A stretch of 64,000 nucleotides of DNA from Anaspis maculata (lineage: Eukaryota > Arthropoda > Insecta > Coleoptera > Scraptiidae), in NCBI GenBank assembly GCA_949128115.1, contig OX421966.1, positions 35,605,042-35,669,041 of the forward strand, in the 5' to 3' direction. Below are positions 32,881 to 43,910 of this stretch, piece by piece. The notes beneath the pieces were generated by a model. It ran no database searches, was not told the DNA's origin, and saw only the letters and a program-made list of their open reading frames with translations. Each line of letters begins with the position of its first letter. Positions within the stretch are counted from its first letter, which is position 1. The position numbers and the translations under genes were made by a program.

Positions 32881-35073
32881 ATGTCTAACGGTAACAGAGC
32901 CACCTCAAGTCGGATTGACCTCCTCGAATCTACAGAAGAAGCCCACCCTACGAGAGGCTTAGTGACGTTGTCACCAAATGTAACACCCATTGAACCAGAG
33001 CCCTTGGCCAGGGAGCCGGATGATGGAAACCGCCGCAGGGTCTCAGTGTACCAGAGACCTGCAATTCAGACTCAAACCAATAACACCATCATGACACAGC
33101 ATCACGGCCAGCACCAATGCGGACCCTGTCCGTCGCAAGGCTCTCAGACTCAAGGCTCTTTACAAGTCCATACTCAAGGCTCTCCACAAGTCCACACACA
33201 AAGCTTTCCACAAGTTCATACACAAAGCTCACCACAGGTTCATACACAAATCTTTCCACAAGTTCATACACAAGGCTCTCCACAAGTTCATTCACAAATC
33301 TTTCCACAAGTTCATACACAAGGCTCTCCACAAGTTTATACACAAGGCTCCACACAAGCCGTCATATGCCACATGGATTCCGACGGTTACCCTTGGCACG
33401 TTTGTCCATCGTCTGGAAGCACGTCCAACTCCACATACAGGACGGCATCCAATATTCCATACTGTGGTCCGAATCCAACGCAACTTCCGAACCCAACAAC
33501 TCCTGCGTCTTTTCACGACTCTTCTTACGTTCCTTATACAACGAGGCTTCCGCAATCGACAACACCTGCGTCTCCTTGCGGCCCCCCTCGCGTTCCTCAC
33601 AGGTGAGTACCTACTGATTTCACGGCTGACTTGGTCGTTTGGTATCAATGATATTTTGTTCTTTAGTGATGAATTGCAAACGACAGTGAGTTATGCCGAG
33701 GGCTCTTTGCAACCATGCGTCATCTTGTATGAGTACGGGCCGTGCGATATTCCTCCGTATCAACAGCGAGCACCATTCAACAGTGAAAACCGCGTGATAG
33801 CGGCCCCCGCACCATCTGAAAATAGAACCTGGTCGAGTTCTGCATCGCCCTCTTCACAAGTCGAAGATCCAGAAGCAGCAAACAGGAGACCTCGCAACTG
33901 GACCTTTTGCTCACCCTGGGGTGGTCCACCAGTAACTGATGATCAATCTCCTGCGCTATCTCCGTCTCAAGACGTGAGGTAACTGAAAGTAGCTAGTAAA
34001 GCAAAAGTCAATACAATGAGCAAAAGTATCTAAGTTTTTACTTGATTGAAATTAGGTGATCGGTACTAATCGAAAGAAAGCCGTTTTTGTGACCATTTAC
34101 AATATAATTTGTAGATTTTCAATGACTCACGGCCAGTGCCTGTAGAGTGTAGATGACAGTACCTACTACAGGTTGAGGATGAGGCATGCGGCCGTAGACC
34201 CAGTAGTACTTCCCAGTAGTCCCGAGAATAACCGTACAGCGTGCCTCCATGGCTTTCAGAATGATACGTGCGTTTCTAAACACTTGTATATCTCCCATCT
34301 ATTACAGCAATTCGACGAACAGCTACTCTCAATCTCACAACAGTGCTCCCCATAGCACGCTACAACAGAGGAATTGTTCTGATCATCACACTGGACAGCA
34401 ACATATCAACCAACAGCAGATGATCCCTAGACAAACCGGAACCATCAAACGGGAAATTCGCTTCTTCTACCGTAACGACCGTTCCAACCCACCCCTTAAC
34501 ACTTCAATTGAATCAAACCCACCCCCAAACACTTCAAATGAATCAGCAAAAGTTTCGTTTGAGTAAGCATCATCGTTGCTTTGAATGCGAGTTTGAATGC
34601 CTATACCGAGCGATGAGTGGTAATCTTTTCTGTTTTGCAGAGCTCCGCCGAGAACCACAGACGCTTGCTTGGGCACAGAGCCACCAAAACCTACAGAATC
34701 TTGCAAATGTCCTTACAATCCGGCGAATAAGCCTCCAAAAAAACGCGCCAAAGTGCACGAGGAACCGTCTTACCCTTCTATGCCGTATGGCATGCCTCCG
34801 TTCATGGCTTGGATGCCTACGCAAAGAGATGAGGATGAGGATGAAGATGACGATGAAGACGATGACGAAGATGACGACGATGACGACGATAACGATGAAG
34901 ATAATGACGATGATGGCGACGATAAAGAGCTCAGCGAAAGGGTTGGCAAAATTCTGGGGCCCTTATTGGAGTGTCTGACTGAGAATCCGAGTGAACTGAA
35001 CATTTCTTCGGAAACAGACCGGAGAAGTGGCAAGCGCATTGTACGGATCAAATGTCCATCTTATTCAACATGA
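32881..35073 (+). CDS. Four-exon gene for a repeat-rich, acidic-tract protein (573 aa), unknown family
   Basis: Exons 32881-33602, 33667-33978, 34308-34562 and 34641-35073 join in frame. All three introns (64, 329 and 78 nt) have GT-AG ends and are phase 2, which strongly supports the model. Residues 1-240 come from exon 1, whose part at about 86-158 is an array of octapeptides of the form (G/S)(S/F)PQVHTQ; proline/serine/threonine-rich sequence follows. Exon 4 holds an NLS-like PPKKRAKV near residue 460, an Asp/Glu run at about 492-525, and a C-terminal segment beginning ELSERVGKILGPLLECL. No signal peptide or membrane segment is seen. The start is the first in-frame ATG; the frame stays open upstream. 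The features suggest a nuclear protein; the function is unknown. No clear polyadenylation signal was found. Confidence 0.75.
33145..33356 (+). repeat. 24-bp coding tandem repeat
   Basis: About nine copies of a 24-nt unit, 'ttcatacacaaggctctcca' plus 'caag', lie within exon 1. They keep the reading frame and encode the octapeptide array. Units vary at two or three codons (GS, SF, SS, IF). Confidence 0.9.
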
Positions 35074-35885
35074 CCTTGAACAATGAACAATTTCGTTTCT
35101 TTTGAATGTTGAAAATCACCGTTGAACTTGAACGCTTTTAACCTTTTTTTCAATAACTCAATGATGTATCTAGTTAGTGTGCTTCTCTCAGTCATGGGGA
35201 CCAAAGAGAGTCTTACTGTCTTGCAAATATCATCAGTAAAGTTAGATAATCTAGACGGGAATAGAGCTAGACCAACCTTTTGTGGTACGTCCAGCATTGC
35301 CTTCAACTTGATTCGACTGCTATTTTGATTGGCTGTGAATCCTGCTGTGCTGATGGATTCGGGTCTGTCAGATGAACCATTGAACGACTATAAAAAGCCA
35401 GCCAAGACGGAATTTGAAAAATTAGCGCAACAAAGAGGCTCACAGGCCATTGTAAAATCTGAGGGAGCCTGGTCATTGCAATAATGGTGCTAGTGCATGG
35501 AACAGGCTGCTCTACCATAATTTTCAAATCATAACGTAAGTGGGGCGGAGCGCACGACTTACATAGACGACCAGCCACCGACGATGCAACACAGCACGCA
35601 AGCATGAGCAGTTAGTGTAATTCACTGTGGATGACCATTTGTTTCGACGGTCGCTTGACGCGCGACGTCGTCGCATCACAACGGAAACTACAAGAAAATG
35701 CAGCAGCTTCCCTTGGTTACCAGGCCACAACGTGGAGATCACCAACTGCCTAATTAAGTAGGTATTTCGGACACATAATAACGTAACTGACACTGCTTCA
35801 AAATAAGTTACTGTCTACCTCTTGCCTAATCCCCAGCATTCTGATGAAGTTTTACCAGCAGTAATAATGTCTGCACTCCAATTTA
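35074..35885. other. 3' flank without supported gene
   Basis: Probably includes the 3' UTR of the upstream gene in its first part. Nothing else is recognised. Confidence 0.3.
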
Positions 35886-36072
35886 TTTTTTTTTATTTTT
35901 TTTTTATTTAATTGTCTTATTTTACGAGGCGGCATTCAGCTATAAGCTGCTCTACCATGCAACCTCGGGGACAGCACAAAATATCCATGGATGAAGTAGG
36001 ATTCGAACCCACACAGGGCAGCGCGAATGGTTTGGCTTGCCATCACCTGTACCACTCGGCTACCACCGCTCC
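35886..36072 (-). mobile_element. tRNA(Ser/Leu)-derived SINE, second full copy
   Basis: Same family as 17887-18082: B box GGTTCGAATCC (35999-36009) and A box with one change, TAGCCGAGTGG, on the minus strand, then the shared body ('gtagagcagcttatagctga') and an A/T tail at the left. It is well conserved between copies. Confidence 0.9.
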
Positions 36073-36848
36073 TATCCCGTCACGGTTTAAAATCGGCATT
36101 CGTTGTTTGATCATCCCACCATAACTAGAAACGCCCGTCCTCCCGTGTATCGCTAAAATAAAAATAACACTAAAAACCCCGCCGGGACGGAACGGGGATT
36201 TCGTTGATTATCGTGGGATAGTGCATTTGGACGAAATGCGAAAAGTGTCACTTTTACAACATTTTTATTTACCTAAAGCTCGATGCATGAGTCCCCGATT
36301 CTTCTCTGCAACATCATGACGCAGCGTTCCTCAAACTTTTCATGTGAGTATAATAGTATAAACCGAGTATAAAAACCAATAGTATGTAGATTTCTGGAGA
36401 TGTTACGAATTAAGCGATACGCCATCAAGCGGACATTTTTAGCACCAGGGCAGTTGAGGTAGGTAGCTGTACATGAAAAACCAAATTTGGAGGTTTGTAT
36501 AATATGCAGTATATTATGTGAAAATGTTTCATCGGGCTCCCAGGGCGCAATTTCATTGATAAACAGACAACTAAACAGCCCACCTGTAAACAAAAGAGTA
36601 TTGAAATAATCAAATGATTGAAATGTCAAAATAATTATATTTGTTGACCAAAATGGTTGAAAATGGTTGGCGTCATGGGGTTTATGTTGTGTTGTTAGAG
36701 TAAAAGCACGTAAAAATGCCGAATCCCTTGAGAAAACGTGGATCGAGGGCAGGCTGGGGGCCCAAAAAGCAGTTTGCAACCAGAATCTGGCCATCTCAAG
36801 TGCAAATTCCAGAAATAAGAATGCCAGTTGGCGGGGAATTGCCGGCTG
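36073..36848. other. Unannotated spacer
   Basis: The minus-strand open frame at 36273-36794 shows no recognised domain. No repeat pair was found. Confidence 0.3.
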
Positions 36849-36856
36849 ATTTTCAC

Positions 36857-37063
36857 GTGGAGGCGAATAGACTTAAGAAGTAGACGTCGCAACATGGCGG
36901 TTGACGTTTGTTTGACGTTTTCTGGGGGTTCACAACAAACAAAAGTTAGTGCAAAATGGCAACACAACAAACAAAACACGGAAACGTCACGTTCATGTCA
37001 CGTTTGTTTGCCTCCAGCAAATGTGTAACAAATGTCAACCGCCATGTTGTTACTTCTCCGGTT
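36857..37063. mobile_element. 207-bp MITE with 8-bp TSD
   Basis: An exact direct repeat ATTTTCAC (36849-36856; 37064-37071) flanks the unit. Internal arms 'gcaacatggcggttgac' and 'gtcaaccgccatgttgt' are inverted copies, with 'gaagtag'/'tacttctcc' further out. An 8-bp TSD fits a hAT-type MITE. Confidence 0.7.
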
Positions 37064-37071
37064 ATTTTCAC

Positions 37072-38020
37072 ATAAAAAACCGCGAATAATTCAATTGAGA
37101 CTGCGTTTGATAGATACTTACTGTCTTTGGGGTGTCCGTGTTTGGAAACTCGCTTACTTCACTCCAGTTCAATCAGATCTGTTCCAAAAACACCAGTTTC
37201 GAAAGTCAAGTGCACAAACTTTGCCTGCGGGTATGAAATTGAACTTTTTTTTCAAGTCGTGCCAAAAAGTTTTCAAGTGTGACAATAATAAAACCAACCC
37301 AAAGTCGCCCTAAGTACCGCCCTTATCCACCTGTCAATCTATCTGCTCTACTCAACTTTTTTAGTTTGAAATGTGACCGCTAATGGCGCTGCGATCTTGA
37401 ACTCTGAATACATACTCTGAAACGTCCATTGAGCGACACCGTAAGAGCATGTCAAATTTGATAGCCTAAAAACAAAATATGATTCAACTTTTGCGCATCA
37501 AAAACAAGTAGCCTGGCCTGGATGCCATTCCGCAGTAAAATAGATAGTTTTTTTTATCGCAAGGTTTACCACCCTGAATTTCCAACTTGATTTATTGCCA
37601 GTTCAACCGATTCAAATTTCAATACACTGGATGTCACACTTTGCTTTTCTTGTGACTTATGTGATGAGTTTCTTCTCTTCTACGATGATAGAAGGGTTTG
37701 TGAAAACACAACGTACCGCATGCAAGTGGCTACAATCACGACCGGAGTATTTTTCACAAAAAAAACTTGGTGATACCCCAAATTGAGTGCTATCAGCTAC
37801 AAGACACCATGCTTATTTCTAGGCTAGGTGCTTATTGACATTATACTTGATATTGCCACAAAAAGGGATGACCCCCCCCCCCACCGGCACCAATCGTTAC
37901 CCGGTGCCTCCACCATGTCGCACATAGCGCAGCCGCTGCGTGGCTAGCTAAGCTATGTCGTGATTAGAAAAGCTGTTCCTTCTAGTTGGGGGCAATGGGG
38001 GCTCAGAAGGCAAAGGCCAC
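37072..38020. other. Unannotated spacer
   Basis: No gene is recognised. A C homopolymer of about 12 lies near 37872-37882. Confidence 0.3.
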
Positions 38021-38202
38021 AGGCTCTGATACAGAATACTTTTATTGTATTCAACTGCAATATTCTTAAGTCTACGGTACTTACTATAAACACACCCTAA
38101 TTCCGACTGAGGTCGGATGAGGCTCCCCCCTGAAGTGAGTAGGTACTGTAGACTCAAGAACTGTGTAGTTGAATACAATAAAAGTACTCTGTATCAGAGC
38201 CT
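38021..38202. mobile_element. 182-bp MITE with about 37-bp TIRs
   Basis: 'aggctctgatacagaatact' at the left and 'agtactctgtatcagagcct' at the right. The pairing continues through 'tttattgtattcaact'. Confidence 0.85.
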
Positions 38203-39237
38203 GACAATATACAGGGTGACAACTTGTTAACGGTATGTCGAAAAAAATCAAGATTTTCCTCTGCTGGAATTTATAGAAAGTCCTCTTCAGAAAATCGAAA
38301 CTTTTTTTGACTTGTAGCCCCAATTTGATATTTGGAGAAAATATGTCATTCTTTGTGAAATTTGAATTTTCTGATGCTGCTAATGGGACTTTGCAGCATC
38401 ATCATTGAAAAACTCAACGTGAGGTCACCACTACTGTAGTTCGATGAAGTGGCCCTAACGACGGGAAAAACACGGGAGTTTGAGTAGTTTGACCAGTAAC
38501 TGACAGTGACCGGAAACGTCAAGCAATAAACAGAGGTTATCCAAATTTCAAATCAAGACATGAAATGACGGACGGCGGTCGTTGAACCGTCAACGCCGTC
38601 AAAATTGTCGAATTTGCCGCCAACGGTTGTGGCGCCCTAGGCGTGTGAAATTGGCATTGCAAGGTCCCATTAGCCGTACAATTCGTGAAACTTGACCTCT
38701 CTAGCCTCTGGAGGGTGCTGTTCTCAGTTATATCTCTTCATACAAATAAAAACTTTGAATTTTACGTCCACTCGTTCTTGAAATCATCAACCAAGAGAGT
38801 TTTAAATGACACACCATGTACAAAAATTACGAAATGGGGCTGATGTGGTGACCATGGGACTCCACGATACAACTGATGGTTACTGATGCTTGATGATTCA
38901 TTCGAGCCACCCTGTGCTAATAAACTAGAATCCGCACGTCCAACGTACCCCATTTAGGATGAATCCTTCCAGGCGATAACAGGGGATGGCACCTCGAAAG
39001 ATCGGAGGTCAAATTTCTTCATGAGGTTGTTTGTAACGGTATATTACACATTTTTATCGAATGAAAGCGAACCGTATAGCTTATTACAGATGCAGCATCA
39101 GAGAATTCAGATTTCAAAAAATGACGTTCTTTTCTAAAAAATGAAACCAGGACCACAAGTCAAAAACGCTTTCGACAATCTGACGCGGACTTTCTAAAAA
39201 TGACACCAGAAGAATTATGGAAGTTTTCAACGGAATT
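38203..39237. other. Spacer with weak inverted repeats
   Basis: 'gctaatgggactttgcagca' near 38378 and 'ttgcaaggtcccattagcc' near 38655 are imperfect inverted copies, possibly MITE ends. No gene is recognised. Confidence 0.3.
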
Positions 39238-39245
39238 TATCCATG

Positions 39246-39587
39246 TTTTTTTTTATCCGTTTATTTAACGTCGGCCGATTTCCGCAACGAGGTCTAACAC
39301 CGACGCCGGTGAATGCTTTCCTCCACTATACCGGAAATTTTGCCGAACCCCTGTGTGTTCCAACACAGGGTAGGGATTTTCAACGACCACTAACATCGCA
39401 TGGGGTCGGCACCATCGTTCGTATATTACGTGCTATGCGACACACGGCGTGTCTTGCATTTAGCAAGCATTCCAACTAAACCAAGAAGCTTGTTTTCGAG
39501 GCGAAAATCCGTCCCCGGCGAAGATCGAGCCCGCGACCTCTGGAGTGGTAGTCGAACGCGCTAACTACCACATCACAAGCTCCTCCC
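39246..39587 (-). mobile_element. 342-bp tRNA-related SINE with 8-bp TSD
   Basis: Exact 8-bp direct repeats TATCCATG lie at 39238-39245 and 39588-39595. On the minus strand the 5' head is tRNA-like ('gtgatgtggtagttagcgcg', then 'gtcgcgggctcgatcttc' in the B-box position). The 3' end is A-rich ('aacggataaaaaaaaa'). It is a different family from the Ser/Leu-type SINE. The B box has mismatches, so it is likely inactive. Confidence 0.75.
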
Positions 39588-39595
39588 TATCCATG

Positions 39596-41052
39596 ATTAA
39601 AAGTGGGTTTTTCCGCCTGTATATCGAGTATATCAGTAAACACCTAGCACCCACGGCGCCTTGTAGCCAATAGAACGACATTTACACCGCCAAGCTTTTT
39701 GAAACCGGTTGCCTATTTTTTGAGATATGCTCATTTGAAGTGTGATGCATTTTTGGGTGGACCACTTCGATTGATCACCTGCTCATTTGGTTGCCACAGC
39801 ATCAATTATTATTGAAGTATGACAAAAGACCTACCAAGAAAAACCCAAGGAACCAGACATTTTACGCCGATCTAAAAGTTTGAGAAACGCCGATTTTTAA
39901 CACTTACGAGTCTTCCACAGACACAGGTTTTGTGTTTGTTATAAAGCTCTGGGCTCTTCGCCGGCGAACTTTACGCCGGCAATCTCGGGAGCTGTGACAT
40001 TATGGCCCGTGTGCGCGGCAAAAAAAGCAAGCGTCGTCGTTAAAAGCTCGCTTTATGAACTTACAATTATTGCAACTTTACAACCGCAGCAGCAACAATA
40101 GACGACGCTTCTTCTCGGGCGTTCGGTCGTGGTGCCTGATGTTCTTGTATCCTTTTATTCCTTTTTCTTCTCGTTTTCCTCACACTTGTCGCGCACACAC
40201 ATACTCACATACAAACACACACGCGGACCAGGAGAGCACGCGACAGGATCTCCGCGCACGGTGGAGCCTTAAGTAACACTGAAAAAACCAGTCTTTGTCG
40301 TTTCGTTTTGGCTTAGGCTGTGATAAAATTACCAAGGTCAGCATTGACAATAAATTCCCCCAATAATTTTCTCCATGTTCTCTCCTCGCCTGAGCCATCG
40401 GCTGAGCCGGCATCTTCGCGAATGGTTCCTTTCACTTTTTTTTTACATCATTATCGGAGATGGTTGATATGTTGATGATTGGGCATCATGCTTAGCATAG
40501 CTCACAGACATGTTGATGGTATGTGAGCACAATGAATCTCTTGTTGTTTTGATCTTGGAATCTTCAATGGAGTGTTCAGTGATTTTTGCAGGTGTAACAC
40601 CTATCGAGGATGATAAATGTGCCTATTGTGTTGTGAAGCTATCGATTAGGTTCCTTATACAGTTGAGGAAAACATGAGAAATTGGTCGAGGAGTGTAGGT
40701 AGGTGCATACAAGATAAAGTGGCACTTTCTCGATTGAAGCAGCACCTACCTAGGTACTACAACTACCTTTTAATGGAATAGAATTACGATTGAAGTTCTC
40801 TTCAGTTGTCAATCTTAATGTTTAAAATGCCAACACAATGGAACGCGACCCCGGACGAGACAATGAGATTGGCTTAGGGATTGGCTGGTGTTAAGTGGGA
40901 TGTTATATTTGGATTTCATAAAAATAAATGGATCCAGAGGTGCTCAACATATATCTATGTTTACTAAGGTAAGAGGTAGGGGAATATAGAAGTTACGAAG
41001 GCTAGACAGATTTCAAACCAAATATGCAGAGCCCTCTTTACACACTAACTAG
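39596..41052. other. Spacer including a (CA)n-rich tract
   Basis: An irregular CA/CACACA tract lies at about 40190-40226 within a GC-richer stretch (39990-40270) that could be a promoter or untranslated exon. No supported gene is seen. Confidence 0.3.
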
Positions 41053-41060
41053 TATTGTAT

Positions 41061-41190
41061 ACCTGAGGTTTATTCCATCAGAAATCTTGAACTAGTCAGA
41101 GCCAATGAGAAGCGCCCAAATCAGTTTGCAAACGATTTTCTTGATTCCTATTGGCTCTGACTAGTTTGATACCTTTTGCTGGAACAAACC
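41061..41190. mobile_element. About 130-bp MITE, possible 8-bp TSD
   Basis: 'gaactagtcagagccaat' and 'attggctctgactagttt' are inverted copies, with 'ggtttattcc'/'ggaacaaacc' outside them. TATTGTAT occurs directly repeated at 41053-41060 and 41191-41198. The left TIR starts six bases in from that repeat, so the TSD is tentative. Confidence 0.65.
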
Positions 41191-41199
41191 TATTGTATT

Positions 41200-42554
41200 G
41201 AAATTGAGCTTTCGGATTTTCAGCCATCGGCAGGACAAAAATCTACCACTGGAATTCAAAAAATTTCCAACGAAAACTTCAAAGACAAATGAAGCGAGAA
41301 TTCAAAGATGACATTTATTTTGGCAAACAGGTATAAAAAGATCCTACCCCAAATTTCTGAGCCACTGTTTTTTTTTTAAACAATTTGATTTCCATCGAGC
41401 ATAGCAGATTAACTATTTTGGAAAGGTTTTTTTTGAAGTTGAGCAAAATTAGTTGGGCATGTTTTAAGAGGAAACAACGTTTTCTACAGTCCAAAGTTTG
41501 AAGAACTGTTTCTCCGTTATTTTGCTTTTCTGTAAACTAGGTCATGAAGGCGCGCAAGCTCGCCTTTCACCAAAAGTCAGGTGGTCCTGAACATTGAATA
41601 AACTTGAAGATTTAATAATCTCGAAAATTGAATAATCTCGAAAACTGAATAATTTTGAAATGAATAATTTCATAAAATGAATACCCACCCTTGAAATTAT
41701 TTGAATGATAATTTTTTCTCAACATTACTTTTTCATCCGTTATTGTAGAACACACAATGAAAAAGGAATCAATTTTTGAGATCATTAACATTTCATAGCT
41801 TGAAATTTCTTTTTTCCAAAATCTGATATGAATAAGATTCGGAGGACACCATGAAACATGCTACAAAATGCGATTCCTTGATTGTTTAGCACACTTTGGC
41901 TGATTCAAAGAAAAAAATAAATAGAAGTAACTGGAATGTTTCAAGAATATTTTCAAAAATTTCAATTTAGATCAGTCAAACGCTATTCCAGATATTCACA
42001 AAGTCACTATTGCAATTTTGGTGTTCTAATTGACCGTTATAACACTCGATAACAACGTAATCTAATGAGATGCACCTAGGTACTGTGATGGAACGACCTG
42101 AAATTATAAAATAAAGGGGAATTAAAGATTTAGGAATAAATAAGAATTATGGGCGGAATTGGAAAGTGACGAAATTGCACATGGGGTGATGTAGAGTTAG
42201 GAAGCGCATGCCGGCGCATGGGTTTGGGTGAGATTTGACACACTTGAGACGGAGGGTGGGAAATAAGGATCGGTCCAAAAGTAGCGACGGGGGTAGAGAG
42301 GATTCGCGTGGTGGCAGTCAAGAGCGGCAGATGTGTGGGAGAAGAAAACTAATGGTTTTCAAGAAGAATGCCTTAAGAAAAGTGCTAAAGCACTGTGATT
42401 ATGTGTAGTGCATCAGTTCCGAGAGAAGGAGATATTGAGGTAAGTCTGATTTCCATTTGTAATCAAAGGCTAATTGTTTGATGAGTTTAAAGTAATTGTT
42501 TTGTTTATAAAATGATAGCAGGTCCTGTTTTGCTATTTCGAACAGCCATGATAA
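41200..42554. other. AT-rich spacer upstream of R2-like fragment
   Basis: Contains short 'gaaaattgaataatctc' near-tandem repeats around 41600-41670. There is no coding sequence that continues the reverse transcriptase to the left. Confidence 0.35.
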
Positions 42555-43910
42555 GAGTCAAGCCGATTCCAATTCTCTGGTAGTTGCTTTGAGCCTTTAA
42601 ATGCGGCCCCTTGTTTTCAGATAACTACTTGTAACGATAAAACAGTCAAATATCTAGGAGTATCTTTCAACAACACAATAATTTTCAATGAATCAAAAAT
42701 CATCAAGGACTTGAATGAAAATATACGACAAGTGGTCAGTTCTCCATTTTTACATCAAGACCAGAAGATTACAGTACTCAACCAGTATATATGGCCAACC
42801 CTTGTATATCCCTACCAAACAACTCCAGCTCACATGATGCCTAAATCATTTCTCAACAACTTGGATAAAATGATAAAATCAGCGGTGAAAGAAGTTCTTT
42901 GTATTCCGTCCGACACACCAGACCACCTGTTGTACTCACCTCGCACTCATAAAGGGCTAGGACTCATAAAAGCTTCTTGGGAAGCCTTCCTACAGAGGTT
43001 CAATATCTGCAAAACTTTGGAGAAATCCGATAACCAACTTGTTCCACGGATCATGAACCTAACAAACGAGAAACAAATATGTCTGAAAGCCCTGAATTTG
43101 ACTGCTTCTGAAGATCTTGAAATTAGCACGGAAGATTCTTCTCTTAATTCTACGAAAATTAGGAAGATACTACGCCTGAGGGAATTCTCGCAGTGGTGTA
43201 AATTGCCCCACAAGGGCCGTGGAGTCATACTATTTGCAGAATACACACCGGCAAATTCCTGGATGTCAACCAGAAAGGGCCTGACGAGCTCCGAATACAC
43301 CGAAGCAATTAAAATGAACGGGAACGTAACGGCATGCAGAGCCACCCCAGGACGAAGCCAAGACGGCAACCGATGTCGCCGCTGTAGTGTCGGCATTGAG
43401 AATAATGTAGCTTTTGAAACATTGCCGCACATTCTTGGTGTATGTCCATTTGGTGAAGCTCTTCGCAATGCACGCCATCACACAATCCGAGCATCCCTTG
43501 CGAAAATTCTCAAAACCAAAGGCTGGGAAACACACGAAGAGGTACCGGGTTTGGCAGACAACGGCAGCTGGCGAAGAGTTGACGTCCTTGCCATCGACAG
43601 AAAGCGACGGAAAGGATACATACTAGATCCAACTATAAGATTTGAAGATAGCAAAGAACAACCTGAAGCTGTTCATGTTGAAAAGCGAACCATTTATGAA
43701 CCGACTATATCTTATTTTAAAACAAAATATGATATAGATAGTATTCAGGTGTTCGGGTACCTTATAGGAGCTCGGGGAACCATTCCCAAATTTTTTATCA
43801 CAAATTTCTGTCAGTTATTTAATGTATCGACCAGAAGGGCAAAGGATATCGCATTATCCGCACTCAAGGATTCCATCAGAATTTTCAAACACCATATGTT
43901 CTCAATTTAA
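42555..43910 (+). CDS. R2-type LINE C-terminal half: RT thumb, CCHC knuckle, restriction-like endonuclease
   Basis: An uninterrupted frame runs from after a TAA at 42552 to a stop at 43908-43910 (about 450 codons). Counting from the TTG at 42711, the segment before residue 1 has the RT-thumb motif 'KYLGVSF'. Residues 222-245 form a C-X2-C-X14-H-X4-C zinc knuckle (CRRC...LPHILGVC). Residues 288-313 carry a restriction-like endonuclease core: RRVD at 288-291, then ILDPTIRFE with Asp306. These are the hallmarks of R2-clade, site-specific non-LTR retrotransposons. The RT catalytic domain and the N-terminal zinc finger are missing, so it is a 5'-truncated copy that cannot be autonomous. The frame has no early ATG. 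It has no frameshift, which suggests a young insertion, or less likely a retained fragment. Confidence 0.85.
   Translation, partial: ESSRFQFSGSCFEPLNAAPCFQITTCNDKTVKYLGVSFNNTIIFNESKIIKDLNENIRQVVSSPFLHQDQKITVLNQYIWPTLVYPYQTTPAHMMPKSFLNNLDKMIKSAVKEVLCIPSDTPDHLLYSPRTHKGLGLIKASWEAFLQRFNICKTLEKSDNQLVPRIMNLTNEKQICLKALNLTASEDLEISTEDSSLNSTKIRKILRLREFSQWCKLPHKGRGVILFAEYTPANSWMSTRKGLTSSEYTEAIKMNGNVTACRATPGRSQDGNRCRRCSVGIENNVAFETLPHILGVCPFGEALRNARHHTIRASLAKILKTKGWETHEEVPGLADNGSWRRVDVLAIDRKRRKGYILDPTIRFEDSKEQPEAVHVEKRTIYEPTISYFKTKYDIDSIQVFGYLIGARGTIPKFFITNFCQLFNVSTRRAKDIALSALKDSIRIFKHHMFSI

Noticed and set aside
33089..33355. 'LVESLVYELVERFVYE' repeat frame on the minus strand
   Set aside because: Antisense of the in-frame 24-bp repeat; the plus-strand frame is backed by three consistent splice junctions.
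34770..35051. Serine-rich frame on the minus strand
   Set aside because: It is the antisense of the Asp/Glu run in exon 4 of the four-exon gene.
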